From positions 1 to 64,000 of the forward strand of contig CBDATB010000014.1 in NCBI GenBank assembly GCA_965199745.1: 64,000 nt of DNA. The letters are read 5' to 3'. The position numbers and the translations under genes are program-made. Positions within the stretch are counted from its first letter, which is position 1; each line of letters starts with the position of its first letter. Under the pieces are notes generated by a model. It had not been told where the DNA came from and ran no database searches. It saw only the letters and a list, made by a program, of their open reading frames with translations. This stretch comes from CBDATB01 sp965199745 (GTDB lineage: Bacteria; Bacteroidota; Bacteroidia; Cytophagales; Flammeovirgaceae). Of this stretch, positions 42,437-52,007 are shown piece by piece.

Positions 42437-43468
42437 TTATTCTTCCACTAATATGGGGGCTTTAGGCTCATCTCCACCCACAACCAAATAAGCAAAACCT
42501 TTATTTTTGGGCGATATATTTCTAAGCGCGTTCTCAGGGAATGATATAATATCTCCGGCTTTCATGACAAAGCATAATGTTTCGGAGTTGTGCATACACC
42601 AAACCTCAAACTCACCACTATGTACTAACATAACTTCTACTTCTTTGCGTATGTATTTTCCAGTAGTACCTGCCCCCGAAGATTCAAGTCCGTACACATT
42701 GAATTGATCACCATTTTTATCGCCGGGTTGTACATGAAAATTATGCGACACGCTGTTGAGCGGTCCGATAATATCAAAATAAGTAATTTGTTCTGGGCTT
42801 TGAGTAGGAAAATCTTTGTATACAGACTTTTGATAACTCCCTTTACGCCCTACATACTTTTGCATCTGCTCTAAAGTATACTGATCAAAACTTTCAAGTT
42901 CTTTTTCACTAAGTGTGGGCATTGGTTTGAGTCCTTTGGGGATTGTTTCTCCGATAGTAGTATCTACCAAATTTCCATTTTCAAGCAATATTAACCCATG
43001 TCCTTGAGCTTCTTTTAGAACGCTAGGTAACCAAAGCACACCACCACCAGCGTCATCATGACCAAGAATTGAAAATATCATCCCTTGGTCTTCACCGATA
43101 TTTTCAAAGCCACGAAACATATTGGTAGGTAGAGAAATAATATCACCCGGATACAAAGTAGTTTGCGCCTGGCAGTCGTTATTCCAATAGAAATTCCAAG
43201 TACCTTTAAAGACCATGAATACCTCTGCGGTAAAATGTGAATGAGGTGAGTTTTTAATTCTTGGCGGTTGTCCAGCAGCACCAATACAGAAACCGTGCTT
43301 GAGTGTTAAATTAACTTTTTGGTGTTGGCTCTCAGAAACTCCTCCACCAATGATACTATAATTATCTTTCAGATGGCTGCCAGGCGTTTTGGCATCAATA
43401 AATGCTGCTTTGCAAGGTATTAATTCATCATACCGTATTAGACGCTGCGATAGTTTTACTTGACGCAT
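42437..43468 (-). CDS. Bicupin protein
   Basis: 343 residues with two cupin barrels. Cupin 1 has the metal set HSHFTAEVFMVFKGTWNFYW (H-x-H...E) and YPGDIISLPTNMFRGFENIG. Cupin 2 has VEVMLVHSGEFEVW and AGDIISFPENALRNI, without the HxH pair, so only the first barrel is likely to hold a metal. Such bicupins include ring-cleaving and other non-heme iron dioxygenases. In this cluster it may oxidise the substrate. Exact reaction unknown. Confidence 0.82.
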   Translation of the reverse strand: MRQVKLSQRLIRYDELIPCKAAFIDAKTPGSHLKDNYSIIGGGVSESQHQKVNLTLKHGFCIGAAGQPPRIKNSPHSHFTAEVFMVFKGTWNFYWNNDCQAQTTLYPGDIISLPTNMFRGFENIGEDQGMIFSILGHDDAGGGVLWLPSVLKEAQGHGLILLENGNLVDTTIGETIPKGLKPMPTLSEKELESFDQYTLEQMQKYVGRKGSYQKSVYKDFPTQSPEQITYFDIIGPLNSVSHNFHVQPGDKNGDQFNVYGLESSGAGTTGKYIRKEVEVMLVHSGEFEVWCMHNSETLCFVMKAGDIISFPENALRNISPKNKGFAYLVVGGDEPKAPILVEE

Positions 43469-43585
43469 TTTACTGTTTATTTTTTTAATAAGTTAAAAAG
43501 TTTTATTACAAAGAAATAAATATTTGCGAACCAATCACCTAGCAGAACTTATGATTAAAGCGACGGATGGGTTTTACAGTCTGCT

Positions 43586-45679
43586 TTATGAATTAGCTTT
43601 TTCCTTCACACACTGCTCCAACTCTTTAAAAACATTCACATTGAGTTGCTCAAGAATGTCTATCACATCTATCATCACCCAGTTTTCCTTTAGCTGTCCA
43701 TCTTCTCTTCTCCAAAAGTCCATAACTCGCATAGTTAATTTTTTTTCTGTCGCTTTCAGTCCGAGCCAACCGTCTCCTCGGTGGCTAGCATACATTGCCG
43801 GGAAACCAAAATGGCAAGTATAGTTTCCTTCGGCATAAGCAGTAAAATAATTTTTATCCTTTGCCTCTAGTACACCTCTGTCCGGAAATGCAGTTAGGAA
43901 AGGTATTTGATGATTTTTTTGAAAACCCTTTAGTCCTTTAGTAGCCCCGATGCCTCCGGGACCATACCACATCATATTTTTTGTATCCCAAAAACGCTCT
44001 TGCCCCATTGAATCCAAAGTCTTGCCATCATATGCAAGCAAACCATCAATCATTGATTCGGTAAGGTCAAAGGACCTTTTACTTTGCTCAGCGTTCACAG
44101 GATAAGTAATTATACCGTTACCGGTCATAGGTATAGGTGCCAGAAAAGCCACACCTTTAGAGGGAAATAAATCATAGCCCGCCTGCCGCATCACATCAAG
44201 AACATCGAGCAAGTACCAAGCTTTAACAATTCTACTATTTTCAATAATAAAATGCGCATGAAAACGTATCCAAGTGGGATGATGGTGGGCAGGTATACCA
44301 AGCCAATCTTTCTGAAAAGTACCAATAAAATTACCAGCCATACTAACTTGATCAGCTCCTTTAGTATGCCCACCCATCACGATATAAGGTTGTATTTCCA
44401 AATCAGGAAAAGAATAAAACAAAGATTGGTAAAATTGTTGCCTACAATTTTTTATCCCTTGTAAACTTTTAAAAGGCTTAGAAAAGTATACACTTACTTT
44501 CTCTGAGAAGTATTGATGAAGTATCTTATCTAACTCGGCAGGCTTTCCACTGCACTGGTTGATTGTATCTATTAAGTTAAGTAGTATTTTTTTACTAGGC
44601 ATGGATAAGTTTTTTCCATTTACTTTACTTCTGCTGTTGTGTTTGCTGTCTGCGTGTATCTGGCAAAGCACATCGAAGCCATCAAAAACCAACCACTCTT
44701 CTGCAATTTTCCCACTTTTAATTAAAAAATGACTGATGCCAGGCATTACAATTCTTTTTCCGCTAGCACTGCCAAAAAAACCATTTGTACTATGATTACC
44801 TACTATTTTCCAGCGAACAGCTACCTCTGTTTCTTCTTCTTTCACGTTACAGGTTACGCGCTCGACAGACACTTTTGAACTTGAAAAAGACATTAATAAC
44901 TGCTCCAAGTAATTTTTCAATGGACGAATCCCCGTTAATTCTTCACCACATACGGCATGTATTTTTGCCGAACTATGATAATATCGATCTAAATTGTCAA
45001 AATTTTGTCTTTCCCATATATGCTGAAAAAGTGATATGAGCAGGTCAGCTGGTTTGCCGATGTCTGCATACTGGACTCGAGCGTGCAGTTCTTTCACCAT
45101 ATCGTCAGCAATTAAGTCCAGGTTATATCCCTGGTAGCGTGTGTCTTGTTTGGCAAGCACCACTGGGTCGAAACCAAGCTGCTGTACTAAATAGAGATTA
45201 TCCCTGACAAGCCATTCTTCGATAATTTTATTTTCAGTAATTAGGCAGTCTGCAATTGTTCTGAAAAATACTTGTTTCCCTGTTGAGGGACCGAAAACAC
45301 TCTTACCAGTATTAGTTGCAGTAGAACCTATCCGATGGGAAGAATAAAAATGCTTTTTATCTACCTTAGACCAAATAACCGCTTCAGCTGTCATCTTTCT
45401 ATCTGGAAAAGCAGCTAGAGTTTTAACCGTTCCTATTACCACCTCTTCCACACCCGAAATACGCAAAGCACCCGAATGTATAACAATGTCTTTGCTATAA
45501 GTATCATAAATTACCCAAATAGCCCGCTGCTCCCAGATATCCTCAGTAATTTTTAGTATATAATCAACAATATTAGCATATTTTTCGTCAAAGCCGGGTA
45601 GGCTTTGTTTGTCCCCATTCACGTGATATTTTTGTGTTTCAATAAAAATCATAGACAAAAGTTTCGAGAAATTTAGCAA
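43586..45679 (-). CDS. Fused four-domain NTF2/SnoaL-like protein
   Basis: 697 residues forming four NTF2-like domains. Residues ~1-180 and ~195-345 make a first pair (VIYDTYSKDIVIHSG; RYYHSSAKIHAVCG, then FLIKSGKIAEEWLVFDGF). From about 362 (MPSKKILLNLI) a second pair follows that is a paralogue of the 41399 gene (FPDLEIQPYIVMGG; MMWYGPGGIGATKGLKGFQ; LKENWVMIDVID). The MPSKK at the joint looks like the start of a once separate gene, so this is a gene fusion. The four-cone arrangement is unusual for the family. Confidence 0.8.
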   Translation of the reverse strand: MLNFSKLLSMIFIETQKYHVNGDKQSLPGFDEKYANIVDYILKITEDIWEQRAIWVIYDTYSKDIVIHSGALRISGVEEVVIGTVKTLAAFPDRKMTAEAVIWSKVDKKHFYSSHRIGSTATNTGKSVFGPSTGKQVFFRTIADCLITENKIIEEWLVRDNLYLVQQLGFDPVVLAKQDTRYQGYNLDLIADDMVKELHARVQYADIGKPADLLISLFQHIWERQNFDNLDRYYHSSAKIHAVCGEELTGIRPLKNYLEQLLMSFSSSKVSVERVTCNVKEEETEVAVRWKIVGNHSTNGFFGSASGKRIVMPGISHFLIKSGKIAEEWLVFDGFDVLCQIHADSKHNSRSKVNGKNLSMPSKKILLNLIDTINQCSGKPAELDKILHQYFSEKVSVYFSKPFKSLQGIKNCRQQFYQSLFYSFPDLEIQPYIVMGGHTKGADQVSMAGNFIGTFQKDWLGIPAHHHPTWIRFHAHFIIENSRIVKAWYLLDVLDVMRQAGYDLFPSKGVAFLAPIPMTGNGIITYPVNAEQSKRSFDLTESMIDGLLAYDGKTLDSMGQERFWDTKNMMWYGPGGIGATKGLKGFQKNHQIPFLTAFPDRGVLEAKDKNYFTAYAEGNYTCHFGFPAMYASHRGDGWLGLKATEKKLTMRVMDFWRREDGQLKENWVMIDVIDILEQLNVNVFKELEQCVKEKANS

Positions 45680-45687
45680 AGCCCAGC

Positions 45688-46446
45688 TTAGATTTTAACC
45701 TCTTCTACCAACCTCCTAGCATATTCATTGAGGATCATGCTGTCAGACATAACGGCAAAAAAACGAAAACCTTTTTCTATCATTTCCTTCGCTATTTTGG
45801 CAGAGGAACACCATATACCAGGTGTAACATCGTATTTGCAGCAACTTTGCAGCACTTTGTCAATAGCTTTGTCGAAATCATAAGAATTAGCACCGTATTT
45901 TATTCTCCCGGTGAGCGACAGCTGCAAGTCGCTCGAACCAACAAAAATAGCATCCAAGCCGTCAACTGCATTAATAGCATCAATATTGTTGACAGCTTCT
46001 TCTGTTTCAATCATAGCAATAGTTAATATTTCTTCATTGGCATGATCTCCGTAGTCTGCACCCGCATAAAGTCTTGCTCGGATCGGGCCGAAACTTCGGT
46101 AGCCGAGAGGAGGATATTTGCAAGCCTTCACGAAATTTTTGCAGTCGGCAGCCTGATTTATCATCGGACAAATAATACCATAAGCCCCAGCGTCAAGTAA
46201 GCGCATAATAGCGGGCGGATCGTTCCAGTCTACTCTTGCTAATGGTACAGTATCGGTTGTCGAAATCGCTTGCATCATTTGAGTAGCCGTCTCTATATCG
46301 GGCAGCCCATGCTGCATATCTATCGTTACACTATCCCAGCCAGCATGAGCCATCACCTCTGCTGTCCATGTATTAGGGATATGCAGCCAACCATTAGAGG
46401 CTATGCGGCCAGCTTTCAGTATAGATTTTATCTTATTTTTCTTCAT
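45688..46446 (-). CDS. HpcH/HpaI-type class II aldolase
   Basis: A 252-residue metal-dependent aldolase of the HpaI family. Features: IASNGWLHIPNTWTAEVMAHAGWDSVTIDMQHG with the catalytic-base H, MIETEEAVNNIDAI (metal E), GLDAIFVGSSDLQLSLTG (metal D), and VMSDSMIL. It should split a 4-hydroxy-2-oxoacid into pyruvate and an aldehyde, feeding central metabolism. It lies 8 bp upstream of the four-domain NTF2 gene. Confidence 0.9.
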   Translation of the reverse strand: MKKNKIKSILKAGRIASNGWLHIPNTWTAEVMAHAGWDSVTIDMQHGLPDIETATQMMQAISTTDTVPLARVDWNDPPAIMRLLDAGAYGIICPMINQAADCKNFVKACKYPPLGYRSFGPIRARLYAGADYGDHANEEILTIAMIETEEAVNNIDAINAVDGLDAIFVGSSDLQLSLTGRIKYGANSYDFDKAIDKVLQSCCKYDVTPGIWCSSAKIAKEMIEKGFRFFAVMSDSMILNEYARRLVEEVKI

Positions 46447-46461
46447 ACTTTCATATAGTAT

Positions 46462-47169
46462 TTACTCAGCAAGCTCCGTTTCTTTCCACCAAGTTATGAT
46501 TGCCTGATTTACCTTCTCTGGCTGCTCTATAGTACTCAGATGCCCACAATGCTCCAAAATAACCAGCTTTGAATTTGGTATCAATGCTGCCATTTCTTCA
46601 TGTAAAACAACAGGGCAAAGCCTATCTTCTCGTCCTGTAATGATTAATGTTGGACAGTGAATATTAGGCAAGTCTTTTGTGCTATCAGGTCTTTTTAGTT
46701 GTGCCTTTATCTGACGGTAAAAAGCCTCTTTTCCCGTATTCATCGCCATCTGGAAAACAGTTTTTCTGATTTCGTATTGTTGAGGATGATCCGGGTACAG
46801 CACGGTATCTTTTAGAAAATCGGTAGTGATTTCTCTGAACTCACCCAAATGTGCCATCCCAACAAAGCGTTGCTGGTTTATTCGTGTAGTTTCTGAAGGC
46901 TCTTTATAATTAGTATTCAGTAGAATTAGCCTACTAACTTTTTTAGGAGCCTGTCTTATTATTTCAAAAGCAATAATACCACCGTATGAAAGACCCAGCA
47001 AGGTGCAGGGTTCAACAATATCGGAGAGAATGTTGAACGCTGCCTGCTCCAAATTATCCGCACTGGCATTGTCAGCAACACAGCAGTCTGCCAAGCCGCG
47101 CAAGCCAACTACCTGCTTTTCGAAAAGCAAGGCGTCGCAAAGCGTTCCGGGAATCATCACTAACTGCAT
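46462..47169 (-). CDS. Cytosolic alpha/beta hydrolase
   Basis: A 235-residue alpha/beta hydrolase without a signal peptide. Oxyanion region MIPGTLCDALLF, nucleophile S61 in LLGLSYGGIIAF, acid D in TGREDRLCP, and catalytic H in LEHCGHLSTIEQPE. It resembles 3-oxoadipate enol-lactonases and MenH-like enzymes, so an ester or lactone intermediate is likely cut. It is 15 bp ahead of the aldolase gene and 77 bp after susD. Confidence 0.87.
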   Translation of the reverse strand: MQLVMIPGTLCDALLFEKQVVGLRGLADCCVADNASADNLEQAAFNILSDIVEPCTLLGLSYGGIIAFEIIRQAPKKVSRLILLNTNYKEPSETTRINQQRFVGMAHLGEFREITTDFLKDTVLYPDHPQQYEIRKTVFQMAMNTGKEAFYRQIKAQLKRPDSTKDLPNIHCPTLIITGREDRLCPVVLHEEMAALIPNSKLVILEHCGHLSTIEQPEKVNQAIITWWKETELAE

Positions 47170-47246
47170 ACGGATGAATCATTTTTTATTCGACAATGAA
47201 ATAAGAAACTACCTACCACAAGCAATCACCTTGTAAATTGATTTAA

Positions 47247-48698
47247 TCAATTCTGATACCAGTGTTTCGATACAATATCATCTGCTCCAATATTGGAAAC
47301 GGCGGACTGATAATTTTCTGAATTGATAGATTGTTCTAAAGTTGGGTAAAAAACTCTGGTGGGTACTTGACCACTAGTAATGGTAGTTGCTAGGGCTCCG
47401 ATTTGCAAAGCTGGCAGTCCGGTACGTTTTTGTTCACCCCAAGCCTCTATCGTATTATTAAAAAGAAAAGCCATCCATTTTTGATCCATCAATCTTTCCA
47501 TAGTATTGTTCCAAGCTACCTGCGATAAATCGAGGAAACCTGTGGGCATATTAATGCCCCACTGGGCAAAGTTCGCTGTAATACCCGCCTCATAATGACT
47601 TTCAGCAGTGCTTGAAATCCAGCCTTTCATGGCAGCTTCTGCCAATATAAATTCCACTTCTGCATAGCTAATGATAGTATAATCCAATGAAGACGGATTA
47701 TCTACGAACCTAGTAGTCAAAAGTGACGTATTAGCATCACCGTTTCCGTTCCAAGATTGTGCTGCCTCACGTGTTAAACCATTCGGCACACCTTCATGAT
47801 TAGGAAAAGCGGCAGATTCGGGTTTGCGGAAGAAATAATCTACACGTGGATCATCATAAGACTCGAATACTTGCTCTATTCTTTCAGACATGCTCATACC
47901 TGAAAATGTAGTAAGAGCCTGGTTTGAGAAAGAGGAAATATCGGGGCTTACCCCACTGAAATCATAGAAGCCAGCTTCATCATTAGAAGTGATAATAGGG
48001 TTGTCGTCAGGGTTATTTACAATAGTAGCGATACTCGTACTAGCATTGATTTCAGACCTATTAGATAGGCGCAAGAGATAACGCAGCCTGAGCGAATTAG
48101 CAAGCCTACGCCAACGCATCACTTCTCCGCCAAAAAGTACATCTCCTCCATTAACAAAACCAGCATCCCCACTCAACAAGGTATTGGCTTGTTGTAGTTC
48201 TGAAAGTACAGATGTATAAACAGTTTGTTGAGAGTCATAAGCGGGTGTAGTATTTTCAAGTCCTGTACCTGATTCTTCTGCGGGTATGTCAATCCAAAGC
48301 TCTGAATTGGTAGCTAGATAGTAAGCCTTAAAAATTCTTCCTGCTGCTTCATAAGCAGGCAACTCTTGTTCTTGGGCAGCCGCTATCATATCATTGATAT
48401 TCCATATTGCCAGATAATTTTGCCGCCATAGTTGATCAAATCTAAGCTGCCCGGTAGCAAAATCATAGGCATCTATTTGGTTATCATTTCTTCGTACATA
48501 ATAATGCATAATCTGGTCTGTGAGCCAAGTTTGCAACTCCATATGCGAATTAATAGGCTCGAAAATAACACTTGGCAATAAAGTAGCGGGGTTATTTTCA
48601 GTAGGTGCGTTTCTATTGGTATTGAGTTCTTCAAAGTTTTGCGTGCAAGTACTAAATAAGAACAAAATACCGACTAAATATATTTTAGTGTTTTTCAT
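47247..48698 (-). CDS. SusD/RagB-family outer-membrane lipoprotein
   Basis: A 483-residue surface lipoprotein with signal peptide and lipobox (YLVGILFLFSTC). It matches the SusD-like family (SusD_2/SusD-like_2 form): NFEELNTNRNAPTENNP, FDQLWRQNYLAIWNINDMI, RWRRLANSLRLRYLLRLSNR, YAEVEFILAEAAMKGW, and EAWGEQKRTGLPAL. With SusC it forms a lidded importer. This subgroup often accompanies non-glycan ligands. The gap to susC is 45 bp. Confidence 0.93.
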   Translation of the reverse strand: MKNTKIYLVGILFLFSTCTQNFEELNTNRNAPTENNPATLLPSVIFEPINSHMELQTWLTDQIMHYYVRRNDNQIDAYDFATGQLRFDQLWRQNYLAIWNINDMIAAAQEQELPAYEAAGRIFKAYYLATNSELWIDIPAEESGTGLENTTPAYDSQQTVYTSVLSELQQANTLLSGDAGFVNGGDVLFGGEVMRWRRLANSLRLRYLLRLSNRSEINASTSIATIVNNPDDNPIITSNDEAGFYDFSGVSPDISSFSNQALTTFSGMSMSERIEQVFESYDDPRVDYFFRKPESAAFPNHEGVPNGLTREAAQSWNGNGDANTSLLTTRFVDNPSSLDYTIISYAEVEFILAEAAMKGWISSTAESHYEAGITANFAQWGINMPTGFLDLSQVAWNNTMERLMDQKWMAFLFNNTIEAWGEQKRTGLPALQIGALATTITSGQVPTRVFYPTLEQSINSENYQSAVSNIGADDIVSKHWYQN

Positions 48699-48743
48699 CT
48701 TTCTTTAAAATTTAATTCAGTGAAAATTTTTTGAGGAGCAATA

Positions 48744-51700
48744 TTATAATCCGATTTTTAAATTAGCACCAAACACTCTTGGGCTGGGCAACTGGCCGAC
48801 TTCAAAGCCGGGAAGCAGCGTACCATTATTAAGTGCAAGTGCTTCGGGGTCGAAATGCCTGAGAGCTCTTTCCTTCGATCTTATCCAAAGATTTCTGCCA
48901 AAAAATGATAAGTAAAGCCTTTGAACAGGAAGGCTCTTCAACCAAGGTTTTAAATCAATACCAATTGATATTTCGCGCAATTTCAAGAAAGTAGCATCGT
49001 AAGTATTGGCTTCAATATTAGCCACAGGGTAGAAAGAACGATACCAGTCTTGTCCAGTAGTAGAAATATCGTTTGTTCTAAAAGTACCATCAGCATTTTC
49101 TAGCACACCTTCGGGGACAAAATTTTGCTCTCTGAAAGGCAATGACTCGGTGATAATACCCGAACGGTATAAAAGCGAACCAGTATGCGTATACAAGCGT
49201 CCACCTTGGCGATAGTCGAGAAAAATTCTCAAATCTATATTCTTAAATCGGAATGTATTGGTTAAGCCTGCTTGCCAGTCAGGATTATAATTTCCTAAAA
49301 GTTGTATCTGAGAATTTGTTCTGGGACGGACGATATTTGTTCCGCCTACCTCAACAATATCATAAATAATAGCTCCTTGCGGAGAACGGGCAAATCCACG
49401 CCCATAAATATCGCCTAATCGACCGTCGGGGCGAGCTTCTACCGTACCGCCCGAGGGTCCTTGTGCGATAACAAAACTCTCTACTCCTTCGGTTAACTCG
49501 ACTACTCTTCCTCTGTTACGAGACCAGGCTAATTTGACATCCCATGAAAAATCGGTATTTTCAATGGGTCTACCCTTAATGTATAATTCTATTCCTGAGT
49601 TGCGAACTTCTCCTGCATTAATCAGCCGAGCAGTAGCTCCTGAGGCTTGGCTAATGGGGGTTTGCAAAATTTGGTCAGTAGTTACGTTATTATAGTAGTT
49701 TATCTCAAGACCCAGTCTGTCGCGGAATAAAGCAATTTCACCACCTATCTCAATGGCAGTGGTTCTTTCGGGTTTCAAATCGGGATTAGACAATAAAGAG
49801 GGATTAATAACCGAGCTGGGCAAAGTACCAAAAGCGAGTGTTCTTTGAATCAATAGAGGGTCAGTATCGTTACCAGTAGCAGCCCAACTGGCTCTGAGCT
49901 GTACAAAATTAATAAGATCGGGCAAAGCAAGCATCTCGGAAAGAATAGCACTCAAACCTACGGAAGGATAGAAAAAAGAATTATTATTGAGCGGCAAAGT
50001 AGAAGACCAGTCATTTCTTCCTGTGATGTCAAGGTATATTTTGTCGCTGTAGTTGAATTGTGCCGAGCCATAAATACTATTGATTCTTTTATCAGCATCC
50101 GATTGACTTAATGAAGGATCATCGGCTGCATTTCCTCTGTTGTATACACCTGGTATACCCAAGTCACGGGTTTCAAACAATTCATTTTCAAATCGTTGAT
50201 CGAGCCTATTTGCTCCTAGTGATGCTTTCAGGCTGATTTGGCTCGAAATATCGTTATTATATGTGAGTAAGAAATCGATATTAGTTTCTTGAAACCCGAT
50301 ATTCTGTTCTCTATACATACCGTTGGGAAAGTTCGGCTGACCCGAAGGTCTCTCCGATTGCCTTCTGTCGTTGTAAAAGTCTGTACCAGCCCGAACGAAA
50401 AGAGACCAGTTTTCGCTAAAGTCGTAGGTGGCTTTGATATTGCCATAGAGCCTGTTGCGGTTAAATAAATTTAGGTTTTCATTGACGATCAAAAAAGGGT
50501 TAGTCCCCCAGGTAAGAAAGTAATTTTGCTGCACACCTTCCTGGCCGGGTAGCCAATAATCGCTAAAGTCATTATAGTCGTAATTGTTCATACCCCAATA
50601 CATATTGTTAATGATGCCTTCACCGCCACCACCGATGACTGGGACATTGCCAGAGCTACTATTTACATAGTTAGAAGAAATATCGATATTGAGTTTTTCA
50701 GTAACATCAGCACCCAATCTGATATTAACATTTGTCCGATTGTATTCTGTATTAGGTATGATACCTGTTTTGTTGAGGCGTGCTACTGACAAGCGTCCCG
50801 ACATGTCTTCATTAGAAAAAGAAAGTGCCAAGTTATTGTTAAACCCAACACCAGTGTCGAAAAAACCTCTGCGGTCGAGGCGCTTCAGATAAGGCGTAGG
50901 CGATGGGGTAACACCTTGTGAAGATTCCAAGCCAGTTGTCTGAGAAACGAGTGATCCGTCAGTGCGTGCACCGTAATTACCCCCCCAGTTAGCTCTGAAA
51001 GCATTATCAAATCCACCGCCAAAATCGGTTTGCTCGTCCCAGAAATTACCGAGGTGCTCAACGACAACACCTGTGCTAAATTCAACACCCAAACCTTGCT
51101 TGTCGGCACCTGATTTTGTGCGAATAACTAAAGCACCATTGGCCGCCCGCGTACCGTAAAGTGCTGCAGCTTTAGGGCCTTTCAACACATTGACATCAGC
51201 AATATCGTCTGTATTAAAATCAGTCAAACCATTACCATAATCAACAGGGAGGTTTCTCGACTCGTCGGAATTACCGCCAATACCATCGAGGTTATTAGAA
51301 ACTACGACACCATCGACAATAATCAAGGGCTGGTTTCTGTTGATATTAAGGGAAGACTCACCTCTGAGTACAATTCGGGAAGAAGAAACCCCTGAACCAT
51401 TGCCCGTAGTAATGGAGAGCCCGGGTATTTGCCCTGCGAGTTGCTGTGAGACATCGCCAACACGAGAGATATTAAATTCCTCTGAGCCAATCCGTTGTGT
51501 GGAATAAGATAGGCTAGATTTCTTTGCTTCAACACCTAAAGCCGTTACTACCACTTCTTCGAGTGAGCGCGCACTGGGTAGCATGACTACGTTGATGACA
51601 CTTCGCGCACCAATAGCCAGTGATTGTGCCGAATAACCGATAAAACTAAATTCTAATGTAGTTGCACCTTCGGGAAGAGCGAGTTTGTAGTCTCCGTTAA

Positions 51701-51866
51701 TATCGGTAACAGTACCTTGCGTAGTACCTTGAACAATTACATTGACACCGGGCAGACCTGTGTTATCTTCTGCCGACACAACCTTACCTGAAACACTTCG
51801 GTCCTGTGCATAGAGGTAAACAACACTCATCAAAAGTAGGTGAACAAGTAATAATAATTTTTTCAT
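48744..51866 (-). CDS. SusC/RagA-family TonB-dependent transporter
   Basis: From the ATG at 51866 it is 1040 residues: signal peptide KKLLLLVHLLLMSVVYLYAQ, a carboxypeptidase-like regulatory domain (VSGKVVSAEDNTGLPGVNVIVQG), TonB box region (EEVVVTALG), plug (PLIIVDGVVV, RAANGALVIRTKSG) and a 22-strand barrel ending FGANLKIGL. It pulls the ligand, delivered by SusD, through the outer membrane using TonB. It is first in the 20-kb cluster and has a good promoter in front. No ECF sigma/anti-sigma or hybrid two-component gene is next to it, unlike many polysaccharide loci. Confidence 0.95.
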   Translation of the reverse strand: MKKLLLLVHLLLMSVVYLYAQDRSVSGKVVSAEDNTGLPGVNVIVQGTTQGTVTDINGDYKLALPEGATTLEFSFIGYSAQSLAIGARSVINVVMLPSARSLEEVVVTALGVEAKKSSLSYSTQRIGSEEFNISRVGDVSQQLAGQIPGLSITTGNGSGVSSSRIVLRGESSLNINRNQPLIIVDGVVVSNNLDGIGGNSDESRNLPVDYGNGLTDFNTDDIADVNVLKGPKAAALYGTRAANGALVIRTKSGADKQGLGVEFSTGVVVEHLGNFWDEQTDFGGGFDNAFRANWGGNYGARTDGSLVSQTTGLESSQGVTPSPTPYLKRLDRRGFFDTGVGFNNNLALSFSNEDMSGRLSVARLNKTGIIPNTEYNRTNVNIRLGADVTEKLNIDISSNYVNSSSGNVPVIGGGGEGIINNMYWGMNNYDYNDFSDYWLPGQEGVQQNYFLTWGTNPFLIVNENLNLFNRNRLYGNIKATYDFSENWSLFVRAGTDFYNDRRQSERPSGQPNFPNGMYREQNIGFQETNIDFLLTYNNDISSQISLKASLGANRLDQRFENELFETRDLGIPGVYNRGNAADDPSLSQSDADKRINSIYGSAQFNYSDKIYLDITGRNDWSSTLPLNNNSFFYPSVGLSAILSEMLALPDLINFVQLRASWAATGNDTDPLLIQRTLAFGTLPSSVINPSLLSNPDLKPERTTAIEIGGEIALFRDRLGLEINYYNNVTTDQILQTPISQASGATARLINAGEVRNSGIELYIKGRPIENTDFSWDVKLAWSRNRGRVVELTEGVESFVIAQGPSGGTVEARPDGRLGDIYGRGFARSPQGAIIYDIVEVGGTNIVRPRTNSQIQLLGNYNPDWQAGLTNTFRFKNIDLRIFLDYRQGGRLYTHTGSLLYRSGIITESLPFREQNFVPEGVLENADGTFRTNDISTTGQDWYRSFYPVANIEANTYDATFLKLREISIGIDLKPWLKSLPVQRLYLSFFGRNLWIRSKERALRHFDPEALALNNGTLLPGFEVGQLPSPRVFGANLKIGL

Positions 51867-51906
51867 AGGATATTTTAAGTTATAAATGAAAACCAATAAG
51901 TTGAGG

Positions 51907-51935
51907 CAAACTTAATAAAATAATCTATTAACAAA
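51907..51935 (-). promoter_or_regulatory. Promoter of the SusCD catabolic cluster
   Basis: On the minus strand TTTG (51932-51935) and TAAGTTTG (51907-51914) stand 17 bp apart, a full match to the Bacteroidota consensus. Transcription would start near 51900, leaving a leader of about 35 nt before the susC ATG. Confidence 0.7.
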
Positions 51936-52007
51936 GTAATTTTAAGAAAATGTGCTTAAAAAATGTGCGGAAAGAATTATTTGGGCTATTTTTTTCCAGA
52001 CGCACCC

